From Vibrio casei (GTDB lineage: Bacteria > Pseudomonadota > Gammaproteobacteria > Enterobacterales > Vibrionaceae), in assembly GCF_002218025.2 (NCBI RefSeq), contig NZ_AP018680.1, positions 1,488,001 to 1,552,000 on the forward strand: a stretch of 64,000 nucleotides of DNA. Direction: 5' to 3'. Shown here piece by piece: positions 56,589-64,000 of this stretch. The notes under the pieces were generated by a model. That model saw nothing but the letters and a program-made list of their open reading frames with translations. It ran no database searches and was not told the origin of the DNA. Each line of letters opens with the position of its first letter. Positions within the stretch are counted from its first letter, which is position 1. The position numbers and the translations under genes are program-made.

Positions 56589-57989
56589 ATGACTTACGCG
56601 CCTGTAACAGACGTATTAAACGGAAAATTACCCGTAGACAGTGAAGTAACTGTACGCGGCTGGATCCGTTCACGTCGTGATTCCAAAGCTGGAATCTCTT
56701 TCCTTGCCATTTATGACGGCTCTTGTTTCGACCCGATTCAGGCCGTGGTCCCTAATGAGTTAAATAATTATAATGATGAAGTTCTAAAACTGACTACAGG
56801 TTGCTCTGTTGAAGTCACAGGAATCATCGTTGAATCGCCAGCAAAAGGCCAAGATTTTGAACTGGCGGCTACCGCTGTAAAAGTCGTCGGTTGGGTTGAA
56901 GATGCTGATACTTATCCGATGGCCAAAACTCGCCACTCTATTGAATATTTACGTGAAGTGGCGCACCTTCGCCCACGTACTAACGTGATTGGCGCGGTTG
57001 CCCGTGTTCGTAACTGTTTATCTCAAGCGATTCACCGTTTTTATCATGAACAAGGCTTCTTCTGGACATCGGCTCCATTGATTACCGCATCCGATGCTGA
57101 AGGTGCTGGTGAAATGTTCCGAGTATCAACATTGGACCATAACAACCTCCCTTTGGATGACAAAGGCAACGTTGATTACAATGAAGATTTCTTCGGTAAG
57201 GAAACATTCCTTACGGTATCTGGTCAACTTAACGCAGAAGCTTATGCTTGTGCACTAAGCAAAGTGTATACATTCGGCCCTACTTTCCGCGCAGAAAATT
57301 CAAACACCAGTCGTCACCTTGCAGAGTTTTGGATGGTTGAGCCAGAAATCGCTTTCGCGGATCTTGATGATGCAGCTAAATTAGCCGAAGACATGTTGAA
57401 ATACGTATTTGCTGCAGTTCTTGAAGAGCGTCGTGATGACCTTGAATTCTTTGCTTCTCGCATTGATAAAGAAGCGATCACTCGTCTAGAGCAATTCGTT
57501 AACGCTGATTTTGCGCAAGTAGACTACACCGATGCTATCCAAATTCTAAAAGATTCAGGCCGTAAGTTTGAATTTGATGTGGAATGGGGAATCGATATGT
57601 CTTCTGAGCATGAACGTTACCTTGCTGAAGAGCATTTCAAAGCGCCTGTTATCGTGAAAAACTACCCTAAAGACATTAAAGCATTTTACATGCGCTTAAA
57701 CGATGATGGTAAAACGGTTGCAGCTATGGATGTACTGGCTCCAGGTATTGGTGAAATTATCGGTGGTGCTCAACGTGAAGAGCGTTTAGATGTGCTTGAT
57801 GCTCGTATGATTGCAATGGGCATCGATCCTGAACATATGTCTTGGTATCGCGACTTACGTCGTTACGGCACTGTGCCTCATGCTGGTTTTGGCTTAGGTT
57901 TCGAGCGGTTGGTTTCTTACGTAACAGGCATGGGCAACGTTCGTGACGTGATCCCATTCCCTCGTACTCCACGCAGTGCAAACTTCTAA
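56589..57989 (+). CDS. asnS: Asparaginyl-tRNA synthetase
   Basis: Class IIb synthetase, 466 aa, the same as E. coli from [10 protein letters not shown]; the ATG at 56571 would add six residues. N-terminal OB-fold anticodon domain ([16 protein letters not shown]), then catalytic motifs: motif 2 [17 protein letters not shown] and motif 3 GFGLGFERL. Charges tRNA-Asn. Has a leader ORF and ends in a terminator. Confidence 0.97.
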   Translation: MTYAPVTDVLNGKLPVDSEVTVRGWIRSRRDSKAGISFLAIYDGSCFDPIQAVVPNELNNYNDEVLKLTTGCSVEVTGIIVESPAKGQDFELAATAVKVVGWVEDADTYPMAKTRHSIEYLREVAHLRPRTNVIGAVARVRNCLSQAIHRFYHEQGFFWTSAPLITASDAEGAGEMFRVSTLDHNNLPLDDKGNVDYNEDFFGKETFLTVSGQLNAEAYACALSKVYTFGPTFRAENSNTSRHLAEFWMVEPEIAFADLDDAAKLAEDMLKYVFAAVLEERRDDLEFFASRIDKEAITRLEQFVNADFAQVDYTDAIQILKDSGRKFEFDVEWGIDMSSEHERYLAEEHFKAPVIVKNYPKDIKAFYMRLNDDGKTVAAMDVLAPGIGEIIGGAQREERLDVLDARMIAMGIDPEHMSWYRDLRRYGTVPHAGFGLGFERLVSYVTGMGNVRDVIPFPRTPRSANF

Positions 57990-58019
57990 TTCAATTAGAC
58001 ACCGTATATAATCTATTGA

Positions 58020-58063
58020 AATAACCCCCAATCGTTAAATAATTAACCTTGGGGTTATTTTTT
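58020..58063 (+). terminator. Terminator after asnS
   Basis: Stem AATAACCCC-c-AA / TTGGGGTTATT with one bulged C, loop of 17 nt, then a T-run. Confidence 0.8.
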
Positions 58064-58107
58064 ATAGCAAATAGGATTGACCACTTAACCGCTATCTATT
58101 CACCACA

Positions 58108-59781
58108 TTATTGACAGCTAATCTCATCCCAAAACCAATTCGATTCGACTGGAGTTTCCCATATACCGGGAGCATTTTTAGCCATAAAACATTTACCGTT
58201 ATAGGTCACTTTATCACCAACACCAGCTTGAGTTTGCCCTGCTACCCATTCAATGAAATCACTTGGGTTCGTTATAGGATCTGGTGTTGGTTCAGAAAGC
58301 GGTTCTGGTGCAGGTACGGGCTCAGTAGGAGTGGTTATCGAAACAGGTTTCCATGCTCCGCCAGCCGTCGGTAAGTCACCCTGAGTCCACCATTGAGCCT
58401 CATAAATGCCACCTTCATAACCAACTTGATTACCAGCCGTATAAACTTTATTAGATTCCCAAGAAGCAATACCGCCGACTGGTGGGTCTACAGGATCTGG
58501 ATTGATCGGATCTAAATTATCCACCACTCTCACTTCTGGCCACCCTGCGTGGGATCCATAAAAATTGGTCACACATTTTTCGTAATCACCTTCAACCAAA
58601 GCTGAATAAGCTGTTTGAAAACCAACTAATTCACATTCAAAGGAATAACCACCAGGGCGATCGGCATAATATTTCCAGTTACCGTCCCAGTTGGTGTACA
58701 GCACATTAGTAGCACCATTAAGATTTAAACTGCCATAAGGTGTCTGCTGCCAACAAGTATTTGTTTCATCGTTTTCAATCGGAATTTGAAAATGAGCCGC
58801 TAAACCTTCCCAGTAACGTATGCGATTAACTGGTTGGCCTTTATTTTTATTCTGTTCACCACATTCAATACCACCATTGATAATATTGATTGTCGTACCA
58901 AAACCGTATCCAATACCAGCATCTAATTCACGTTGAGACGGTACCCAAGTGCGATCAATTACGTGCAACATCGCAGGCTTCGGCGCTTGTGGTGTCAAGA
59001 AGAACCAGATTGCAGAAGCAAGATTTAACCAAGAATCAGCGACCAATCCCGGATTATTAAGTAAGACGGTCGCATCTCCGTCATACATGACTTCAGAAAA
59101 AGCACCGTAGTTAAAATGGTAAGAAAGTTGTTTTGCACCACGACCGAAATAACCCTCGCCAACCGCACATGGCCAACGTTTATTTTGCCAATCATCTTGC
59201 CCACAACCTGTCGTATAACCCGCTTGTCCTTCTACCCACCCCATTTCACGGACATGAACTAAGGCCTGCTGCCATTCTTCAAGTGCTAATGGGTTGTCTG
59301 ATGTATTTTCTTTCGAAATATGACCACCCGTTTCTTGAGAGAAATGAGCAAATGCGGTCACAATCGATTTTTTGCATATTGCGTCAGAATCACGTCCATC
59401 TGTGTACTCACCACAAAAAGCAGAAAATTTACCTATCGCTCTTAAAAAGCGAGTATATGTGTACTCTGGCGCGGCCATTTGAGTCATGTAGTCCCAGTCA
59501 GACTGAGAAAAAACACGTTCAACTCGTTTTACATTTTCAGGATTAGATGATGACCCCGGTACAATTGCCTCAACAACAGAATTTAACCGCGTTTGTAAGG
59601 CTTTCGCCCAAGTATCATACATTGGGTCAGATGTTTTCGCTTGCTCAGAAGCGAGTATATCCGCTTTTGAAACCACATAACCGATTGGGTTTGTTGGATC
59701 TGGCTGAATATTCATCTCCGCCATTGCATGAGCTGAAGAGAATGCACCAATGACAATCGCCAGATGTTTTAACTTAAACAT
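58108..59781 (-). CDS. Secreted GH19 chitinase with two carbohydrate-binding modules
   Basis: 557 aa from the ATG at 59781 (AAGGA 8 nt upstream; the frame to 59811 is longer but has no such site). Signal peptide of about 22 residues ending AHAMAE. GH19 catalytic domain about 90-440 with FAHFSQETGGH carrying the first catalytic Glu and the GYFGRGAKQLSYHFNYG block. Then a Pro-rich linker, a ChiC/CBM5-12 module (SWESNKVYTAGNQVGYEGG) and a second CBM at the C-terminus after another Pro-rich linker. Degrades extracellular chitin. Confidence 0.93.
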   Translation of the reverse strand: MFKLKHLAIVIGAFSSAHAMAEMNIQPDPTNPIGYVVSKADILASEQAKTSDPMYDTWAKALQTRLNSVVEAIVPGSSSNPENVKRVERVFSQSDWDYMTQMAAPEYTYTRFLRAIGKFSAFCGEYTDGRDSDAICKKSIVTAFAHFSQETGGHISKENTSDNPLALEEWQQALVHVREMGWVEGQAGYTTGCGQDDWQNKRWPCAVGEGYFGRGAKQLSYHFNYGAFSEVMYDGDATVLLNNPGLVADSWLNLASAIWFFLTPQAPKPAMLHVIDRTWVPSQRELDAGIGYGFGTTINIINGGIECGEQNKNKGQPVNRIRYWEGLAAHFQIPIENDETNTCWQQTPYGSLNLNGATNVLYTNWDGNWKYYADRPGGYSFECELVGFQTAYSALVEGDYEKCVTNFYGSHAGWPEVRVVDNLDPINPDPVDPPVGGIASWESNKVYTAGNQVGYEGGIYEAQWWTQGDLPTAGGAWKPVSITTPTEPVPAPEPLSEPTPDPITNPSDFIEWVAGQTQAGVGDKVTYNGKCFMAKNAPGIWETPVESNWFWDEISCQ

Positions 59782-60118
59782 AGAATATTTCCTTATGTGT
59801 TTAATTAACATCTAGAGAATAGTTTTGTTGATATCTATATACAGAGATAAGTTTACTCATTCATCTATTTTGCGAGTAATCGCATTACCACAATGTAGTA
59901 TTGCGAATATAAAAAATAAAAGTGTGAATAAGCAGACATTTATCACCCTATAAAATTACCCTCTTATTGATTCAATATAGTGAAACCATGATGAAATCCT
60001 AACCGCTATAACAAAACATCCCTCTCATTTTTACTTTCTTTTTCAGTTACTTCCTAGTCAGTCATTTTACTAACACCTAAAATGACGCCTCTTTAAAATA
60101 GGGATAGGTTATAAACGG
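59782..60118. other. Divergent intergenic region chitinase / hypothetical
   Basis: About 340 bp of AT-rich DNA. I see no gene, strong hairpin or consensus operator. Confidence 0.4.
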
Positions 60119-60997
60119 ATGAAATTAAAAACAAAACGTATTACTTTAATACTTAATGTTTGCACAATTAAAGATGATGCTTTTATTCAGTACCTTCTTT
60201 CTAGCAAATGCTACGATGAAGAAACTGGATTTTTCAAAGTGGCTTGTGACGTCCCTGTAACCCCGAGCAAGTTGTATGCATATATCGATGAGTCTCTAGA
60301 TTATTTATTACCACAGGCTTTAAAAGAGCACTGTTTTGCCATTTTAAACGCCAAAGAAACACGCCATCTTTCAAAATTTGACGTACTTGAACCCTCTTCT
60401 ACTCTTGAAATTGGTGATAATATCGTGGCCATTTTGCAATCTATTCCAGATGCATTAAATGAAACTATGCTAATGGAATACTTAAATGTCGATGTATCAA
60501 ACCCTCATCATCAAGCTCTATTTTGGCAACAATCTTTAGAAAAACTGCTCAACGAGTCAAAAGGAAAATACATTATCGACTTGTTTGGCTTACCACTATT
60601 TGGGCAATCGAAAATTGCGTCACGCTTTAACAGCAAGGCTTGGATAGAATCCAGCTGCAAGAAATTAACTCAAAGAAAAGAAACACAGTTATGTTATTCG
60701 GTATCAAGGTTGGTTAATGAAGAAACTCAATATCTCGCGTTTGAGGTCGACGGCAATAACAAACCAATTAACCTGCAATGGAAACAAAAATTAGGTGAAG
60801 CATTTTTGTTTGCACGAGTCCCCTACTCACAAGTTCAAGAAATCACCTCGGCCTATCATGACGTAGAGCAAATTAACCATGTACTTCGTGATTATTGCGA
60901 AGATGCATCCCAACTCGAAGCACTTGAAAGAATGCTACCATTCCTCCAATCAATGGATAGCAGCATCAATTTAGACTGGGTTACCATGAAAGAATAA
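60119..60997 (+). CDS. Hypothetical protein, 292 aa
   Basis: Not recognised. Soluble, without signal peptide or membrane helix, mixed alpha/beta by eye, with repeated helical stretches near SLEKLLNESKGKYIIDLFGLP and EDASQLEALERMLPFLQSM. The only upstream purine tract (GGGATAGG) is about 12 nt from the ATG. It stands between the chitinase gene and yccA, on the strand of yccA but 228 bp away. Confidence 0.7.
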   Translation: MKLKTKRITLILNVCTIKDDAFIQYLLSSKCYDEETGFFKVACDVPVTPSKLYAYIDESLDYLLPQALKEHCFAILNAKETRHLSKFDVLEPSSTLEIGDNIVAILQSIPDALNETMLMEYLNVDVSNPHHQALFWQQSLEKLLNESKGKYIIDLFGLPLFGQSKIASRFNSKAWIESSCKKLTQRKETQLCYSVSRLVNEETQYLAFEVDGNNKPINLQWKQKLGEAFLFARVPYSQVQEITSAYHDVEQINHVLRDYCEDASQLEALERMLPFLQSMDSSINLDWVTMKE

Positions 60998-61225
60998 TAT
61001 CTGTTATTTCAAAGATCTTTACTTTCTTAACTGGGCCATCAATCGCACACATATGATGTTACAACTTAACCGTCGTAGTCAGGCTACAATTAAGTAGAAT
61101 CATTACTAACATATTTTTTAAGTGCCTCTTGAAAAAGTGAACTTTTGACTCAATTTATGTACTTAGTAAGAATAACTTAAGTAATTTATGTATCCTTAAG
61201 TAAAGTGTTATTAACGAGGGAAACT

Positions 61226-61888
61226 ATGAATAGTCCATTAACATCACGCTCAGCAAGAAGCGAAAGCGTTGTACAAACAAACCGAGTGTTACGCAACACT
61301 TACTTTTTATTGTCTATGACTTTGCTTTGGTCTGCGGTTGTTGCCGGTGTATCCATGGCATTAAACTTGCCTCGCCCGGGACTGATTCTGATGCTAGTAG
61401 GTTTCTATGGCTTGCTTTATTTAACAGAGAAAAACCGTAACTCAAGCTTAGGTCTCGTTTTCACTTTCTTATTCACAGGCTTCTTAGGTTACAGCTTAGG
61501 CCCAATTCTAAGTATGTATGTAGCGGAAGGCATGGGGGATGTGATTATTACCGCTCTTGGTGGCACAGCACTATCTTTTATGGCGGCTTCTGCTTATGCA
61601 CTGACCACTAAGCGTGATTTATCCGTTTTAAACGGTGTTATGATGGCTGGTGCTGTTGTATTGATCATTGGGATGGTTGCAAGCTTCTTTATTCAAATTC
61701 CGATGTTCCACCTAGCATTAAGCGGAATGTTTATCCTATTCTCAACAGGTGCAATTCTGCTAACAACCCAAAGCATTATTCGCGGTGGAGAAACAAACTA
61801 CATATCGGCAACGATTACGCTTTATGTTTCTATTTATAATATCTTTATCAGCTTGCTAAGCATTCTTGGCATTACAAACCGCGATTAA
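61226..61888 (+). CDS. yccA: BAX inhibitor-1 family protein YccA
   Basis: 220 aa (E. coli 219), seven membrane helices. Near-identical pattern to YccA: a soluble N-terminus SPLTSRSARSESVVQTNRVLRN, then TM1. In E. coli YccA is a substrate and inhibitor of the FtsH protease. GAGGG lies 6 nt before the ATG at 61226, favoured over an upstream TTG. Confidence 0.93.
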   Translation: MNSPLTSRSARSESVVQTNRVLRNTYFLLSMTLLWSAVVAGVSMALNLPRPGLILMLVGFYGLLYLTEKNRNSSLGLVFTFLFTGFLGYSLGPILSMYVAEGMGDVIITALGGTALSFMAASAYALTTKRDLSVLNGVMMAGAVVLIIGMVASFFIQIPMFHLALSGMFILFSTGAILLTTQSIIRGGETNYISATITLYVSIYNIFISLLSILGITNRD

Positions 61889-61913
61889 GTTTATTTATTG
61901 ATTCAATACTGCT

Positions 61914-61946
61914 AAAGCCTGAAGTTTTATCTTCAGGCTTTTTTTA
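61914..61946 (+). terminator. Terminator after yccA
   Basis: Perfect 11-bp stem AAAGCCTGAAG / CTTCAGGCTTT, loop 6 nt, then T7. Confidence 0.9.
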
Positions 61947-62152
61947 TACTTATTTACCCCCCTTAAATACCCTAAATCCACTTCATAATAAAACCAACAT
62001 TATGTGTAAATTCACTTAATGTATTTTATTTTTATAGACAACGATGTTTTAAATGCAGATAACCGCTATTGTTGGAAGGCATGAGGATAGTAATTGATAC
62101 ATTCGTACTCAATAATGTCTAAGGCTAACAAAATAACCAGAAAGATAAGCAC
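61947..62152. other. Intergenic DNA before aqpZ end
   Basis: About 200 bp with no gene or repeat that I can support. Confidence 0.4.
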
Positions 62153-62182
62153 AAAAAAGCCAGCGGCTATCGCTACTGGCTT
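62153..62182 (-). terminator. Terminator of aqpZ
   Basis: 7-bp stem AAGCCAG / CTGGCTT with a partly paired 12-nt loop; T6 on the minus strand. Confidence 0.75.
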
Positions 62183-62225
62183 AATATATATCGTCAACGT
62201 ATTTTAACGATAGATGTATATAGTG

Positions 62226-62916
62226 TTAGGCATTCTCAGCTTTTTCACAACCAATAAAGCGATACGCTATAGCACCTAAAATTGCACCAACAATCGGTGC
62301 AACCCAGAACAACCAAAGCTGAGCAGTAGCCCAGTCACCAACGTAGATAGCTACTGCTGTACTACGTGCAGGGTTTACTGACGTATTCGTTACAGGAATA
62401 GAGATCAAGTGAATTAGAGTCAAACATAGACCAATTGCGATTGGAGCAAAACCGGCAGGAGCACGTTTATCGGTTGAGCCAAGGATAACAATCAAGAACA
62501 TCATAGTCATCACAACTTCAGTCACAAGTGCAGACATCATTGAGAAACCACCAGGTGAATGCTCACCATAGCCGTTTGATGCAAAACCTGCCGCAAGATC
62601 AAAGCCAGCTTGGCCTGATGCAATCACGTAAAGTACGCCACCGGCAATAATACCACCAACAACTTGAGCAATAATGTAAGGTAAAAGTTGATTTGCTGGG
62701 AAGCGACCACCGGCCCATAAACCAATAGATACTGCTGGATTTAGGTGACAACCTGAAATATGACCAATAGCAAAAGCCATCGTCAAGACCGTTAGACCAA
62801 ATGCAAGTGAAACACCGACAAAACCAATACCTAAATCAGGAAATGCTGCAGCCAGTACCGCACCCACCAAGTACTAGCCAAAACGTACCAAAACATTCTG
62901 CTAAATATTTATTCAT
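62226..62916 (-). pseudogene. aqpZ: Aquaporin Z, disrupted by an 8-bp deletion
   Basis: Two frames together give a 232-aa AqpZ. ATG at 62916 (AGGA upstream) encodes [20 protein letters not shown]; the frame then shifts and resumes as [14 protein letters not shown] with both NPA boxes (NPAVSIG, NPARSTA). Restoring 8 bases between GGCG and AVLAA makes 699 bp, exactly in frame. The site is GTGCGGTA, so loss of one copy of a tandem 8-mer explains it. The only alternative starts (TTG/GTG near 62868) would lack the first helix. Confidence 0.87.
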
Positions 62917-63112
62917 TTTTTATTCCTATGAATTTAATCCCAAAATAACAATAGTGTGTAATTGAGAACTACGCATAATTAAAACAGCACAAAATAAGTA
63001 GTCATATATGGAAAAACAAGACATCTTATGCTGCATTTTTTATAAACTATTAATTTTTAATGATTTATAAGTAATCAATTATTACATCAGTTTTTAAAAA
63101 CCATAAATTAAA

Positions 63113-63128
63113 AGTGACATTAATCACA
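63113..63128. promoter_or_regulatory. CRP-like site
   Basis: AGTGA-CATTAA-TCACA fits the CRP core TGTGA-N6-TCACA with one mismatch, flanked by AAA on the left. It lies about 200 bp before aqpZ and 93 bp before the sulA-like gene. Confidence 0.5.
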
Positions 63129-63179
63129 GTTAATCATAAATCGCTCAATAAATGACTTGATCTAACACCAAACTAGATA

Positions 63180-63199
63180 TACTGTTTATTTATACAGTA
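63180..63199. promoter_or_regulatory. LexA (SOS) box
   Basis: TACTGTTTATTTATACAGTA, a CTGT-N8-ACAG box within one or two changes of the E. coli consensus, ending 21 bp before the ATG of the sulA-like gene. Confidence 0.9.
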
Positions 63200-63220
63200 T
63201 GGATATATGGACAGTTAATT

Positions 63221-63628
63221 ATGTTTACTCACAATACAGCTTTACTTAATCATTCATCAGCTACGCTTGCTTCCAATGAAGATATGTTCTCAGCCAGCAG
63301 CCCACTATTATCTCGTTTATCTATGCTTTCTAAACGCCCGAGTTGGTTACTCTTTACTTCAGAAGCAACTCTGCCAACTACCTCTGAACTCATAGCCTTT
63401 GGTATTGATACGAATAAAGTAATTAAAATTAAAGCGTCCACTTCAATGTCAGAGAAAGACATCATTTTAAAAGCCCTCAAGGCACAGAATGCTAGTGCTA
63501 TCGTCTCTGGTGATAATTTCACAGAGGAAGAAAAAAATGAGTTAACGCTCAAAGCAAAACAAGTGAGTTGTGAAATCTTTTTTATGGATCAACATATTCG
63601 CCAAACCTTGACACGAAATCTGCATTAA
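63221..63628 (+). CDS. sulA: SOS cell-division inhibitor, SulA-like
   Basis: 135 aa, shorter than E. coli SulA (169). Pattern WLLFTSEATLP, FGIDTNKVIKIKAS, ILKALKAQNASAIVSGDN and FTEEEKNELTLKAK follows SulA, which binds FtsZ and halts division during DNA damage. Promoter carries a clear LexA box. No ribosome site stronger than a weak purine run is visible. Identity is solid by context, moderate by sequence. Confidence 0.85.
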   Translation: MFTHNTALLNHSSATLASNEDMFSASSPLLSRLSMLSKRPSWLLFTSEATLPTTSELIAFGIDTNKVIKIKASTSMSEKDIILKALKAQNASAIVSGDNFTEEEKNELTLKAKQVSCEIFFMDQHIRQTLTRNLH

Positions 63629-63692
63629 TCGTTTCAAAGTAGATCCATTGTTATGGTGAAATTACGTAAATAATTCGATTCATAAAAATAGA

Positions 63693-63708
63693 GAGCAAAC
63701 GTTTGCTT
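63693..63708. promoter_or_regulatory. PurR operator before purC
   Basis: GAGCAAACGTTTGCTT matches the PurR consensus ANGCAAACGTTTNCNT at 15 of 16 positions, about 100 bp upstream of purC. PurR with hypoxanthine or guanine represses purine synthesis genes. Confidence 0.8.
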
Positions 63709-63808
63709 TTTAACTGGAAGAAATAAGCCGTGTTCTGTTATTATGCCGCTTTCTGGTATGTAACCTTCATACCTGTTTTTAAGCCTAGCCTCAATTAGGA
63801 ATATGGAA

Positions 63809-64000
63809 ATGAGCATTGCTAACCAAGTACTAGCCGTGAATGACGACCTTCCCATTCGTACTGATAAACCTGTGCATAGCGGAAAAGTGCGTTCTGTCTA
63901 TTGGCTAACCGAAGAAGACAGCCATCGCCTTATAAAACAAAAGGGTTACAATGTTGCTGACAATGCACCATTAGCCATTATGGTAATCAGTGATCGCATT
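63809..64000 (+). CDS. purC: Phosphoribosylaminoimidazole-succinocarboxamide synthase, 5' part
   Basis: The first 64 codons, cut off by the window edge. Reads [20 protein letters not shown] then [16 protein letters not shown] and [10 protein letters not shown], the start of SAICAR synthetase of the longer vibrio form. The ATG at 63803 would add two residues. It lies behind a PurR box, so it is purine-repressed. The 3' part is outside this window. Confidence 0.92.
   Translation, partial: MSIANQVLAVNDDLPIRTDKPVHSGKVRSVYWLTEEDSHRLIKQKGYNVADNAPLAIMVISDRI

Larger units (their letters stand above)
62917..63220. other. Intergenic region aqpZ / sulA-like
   Basis: About 300 bp holding a CRP-like site (63113-63128) and a LexA box (63180-63199). 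No gene. Confidence 0.5.

Noticed and set aside
61889..62225. Small RNA gene between yccA and aqpZ.
   Set aside because: Only the two terminators are structured; no promoter-like sequence or conserved stem in between.
62868..62870. TTG/GTG near 62868-62870 as the real start of aqpZ.
   Set aside because: It would remove the whole first membrane helix, whose sequence is present in the other frame with its own ATG and ribosome site.

Overview
The window looks like a low-GC chromosome segment of a marine Vibrionaceae, most likely an Aliivibrio (the V. fischeri/logei/salmonicida/wodanis group). This rests on strong resemblance of housekeeping proteins to E. coli/Vibrio forms (ThrRS, IF3, L20, L35, ArtPIQM, RlmI, TyrR, YcjXF, SdaC/SdaB, AsnRS, PurC), on vibrio-type accessory genes (DUF3581, DUF2750, DUF2947, secreted GH19 chitinase), and on AT-rich DNA. 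The genus call is inference. No tRNA, rRNA, CRISPR array or prophage is visible.

Layout. 0.3-3.6 kb: thrS-infC-rpmI-rplT on the minus strand, with an AUU start for infC and a thrS operator hairpin that resembles the tRNA-Thr anticodon arm. 4-8.4 kb: an unknown gene, a DUF3581 gene and the arginine ABC importer artPIQM. 8.6-15.7 kb: ydiJ, DUF2786, a CxxC mini-protein, tusE, acylphosphatase, rlmI and DUF2750. 15.8-21.6 kb: queC, a membrane Nudix-PAP2 fusion with a degenerate PAP2 site, GNAT, a LysE-type exporter, the cystine carrier tcyP and a DEDDh exonuclease. 21.7-28.9 kb: a frameshifted CHASE-GGDEF gene, then a DUF2760-Hsp70-Hsp70(DUF3731) module. 29.0-31.2 kb: an accessory patch with an XRE-cupin regulator and divergent LysE exporter, flanked by two degenerate long repeats. 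31.2-38.2 kb: an RND efflux pair whose divergent LysR regulator is split by an IS3-family element. 38.2-42.7 kb: MscS channel, PaiB-like, VOC, DUF2947, HD hydrolase and rimJ. 42.7-49.5 kb: tyrR, yjdM, ycjF, ycjX, a small membrane protein and class I fumarase. 49.7-56.2 kb: pabB, nudL, sdaC, L-serine dehydratase, a RidA-family gene and a lipoprotein. 56.5-64 kb: asnS, GH19 chitinase, unknown gene, yccA, broken aqpZ, an SOS sulA-like gene with a near-perfect LexA box, and the start of purC behind a PurR box.

How the genes work together. The left end is the translation cluster with its autoregulatory signals. artPIQM, tcyP, sdaC-serine dehydratase, two LysE-type exporters and TyrR handle amino-acid uptake, breakdown and export. 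A RidA-family deaminase sits beside the serine dehydratase, whose reaction makes the 2-aminoacrylate that RidA proteins remove. The right end has SOS and purine control sites.

Gene decay is a theme. A one-base frameshift breaks the CHASE-GGDEF gene, an IS splits the efflux regulator, a deletion of about 8 bp breaks aqpZ, and a paiB-like remnant lies against the RND gene. The strongest candidates for under-described biology are the DUF2760/Hsp70/Hsp70 module, the Nudix-PAP2 fusion, the GTTCRTT repeat operator between the cupin regulator and its exporter, and the in-frame tyrR-TAG-rimJ junction.
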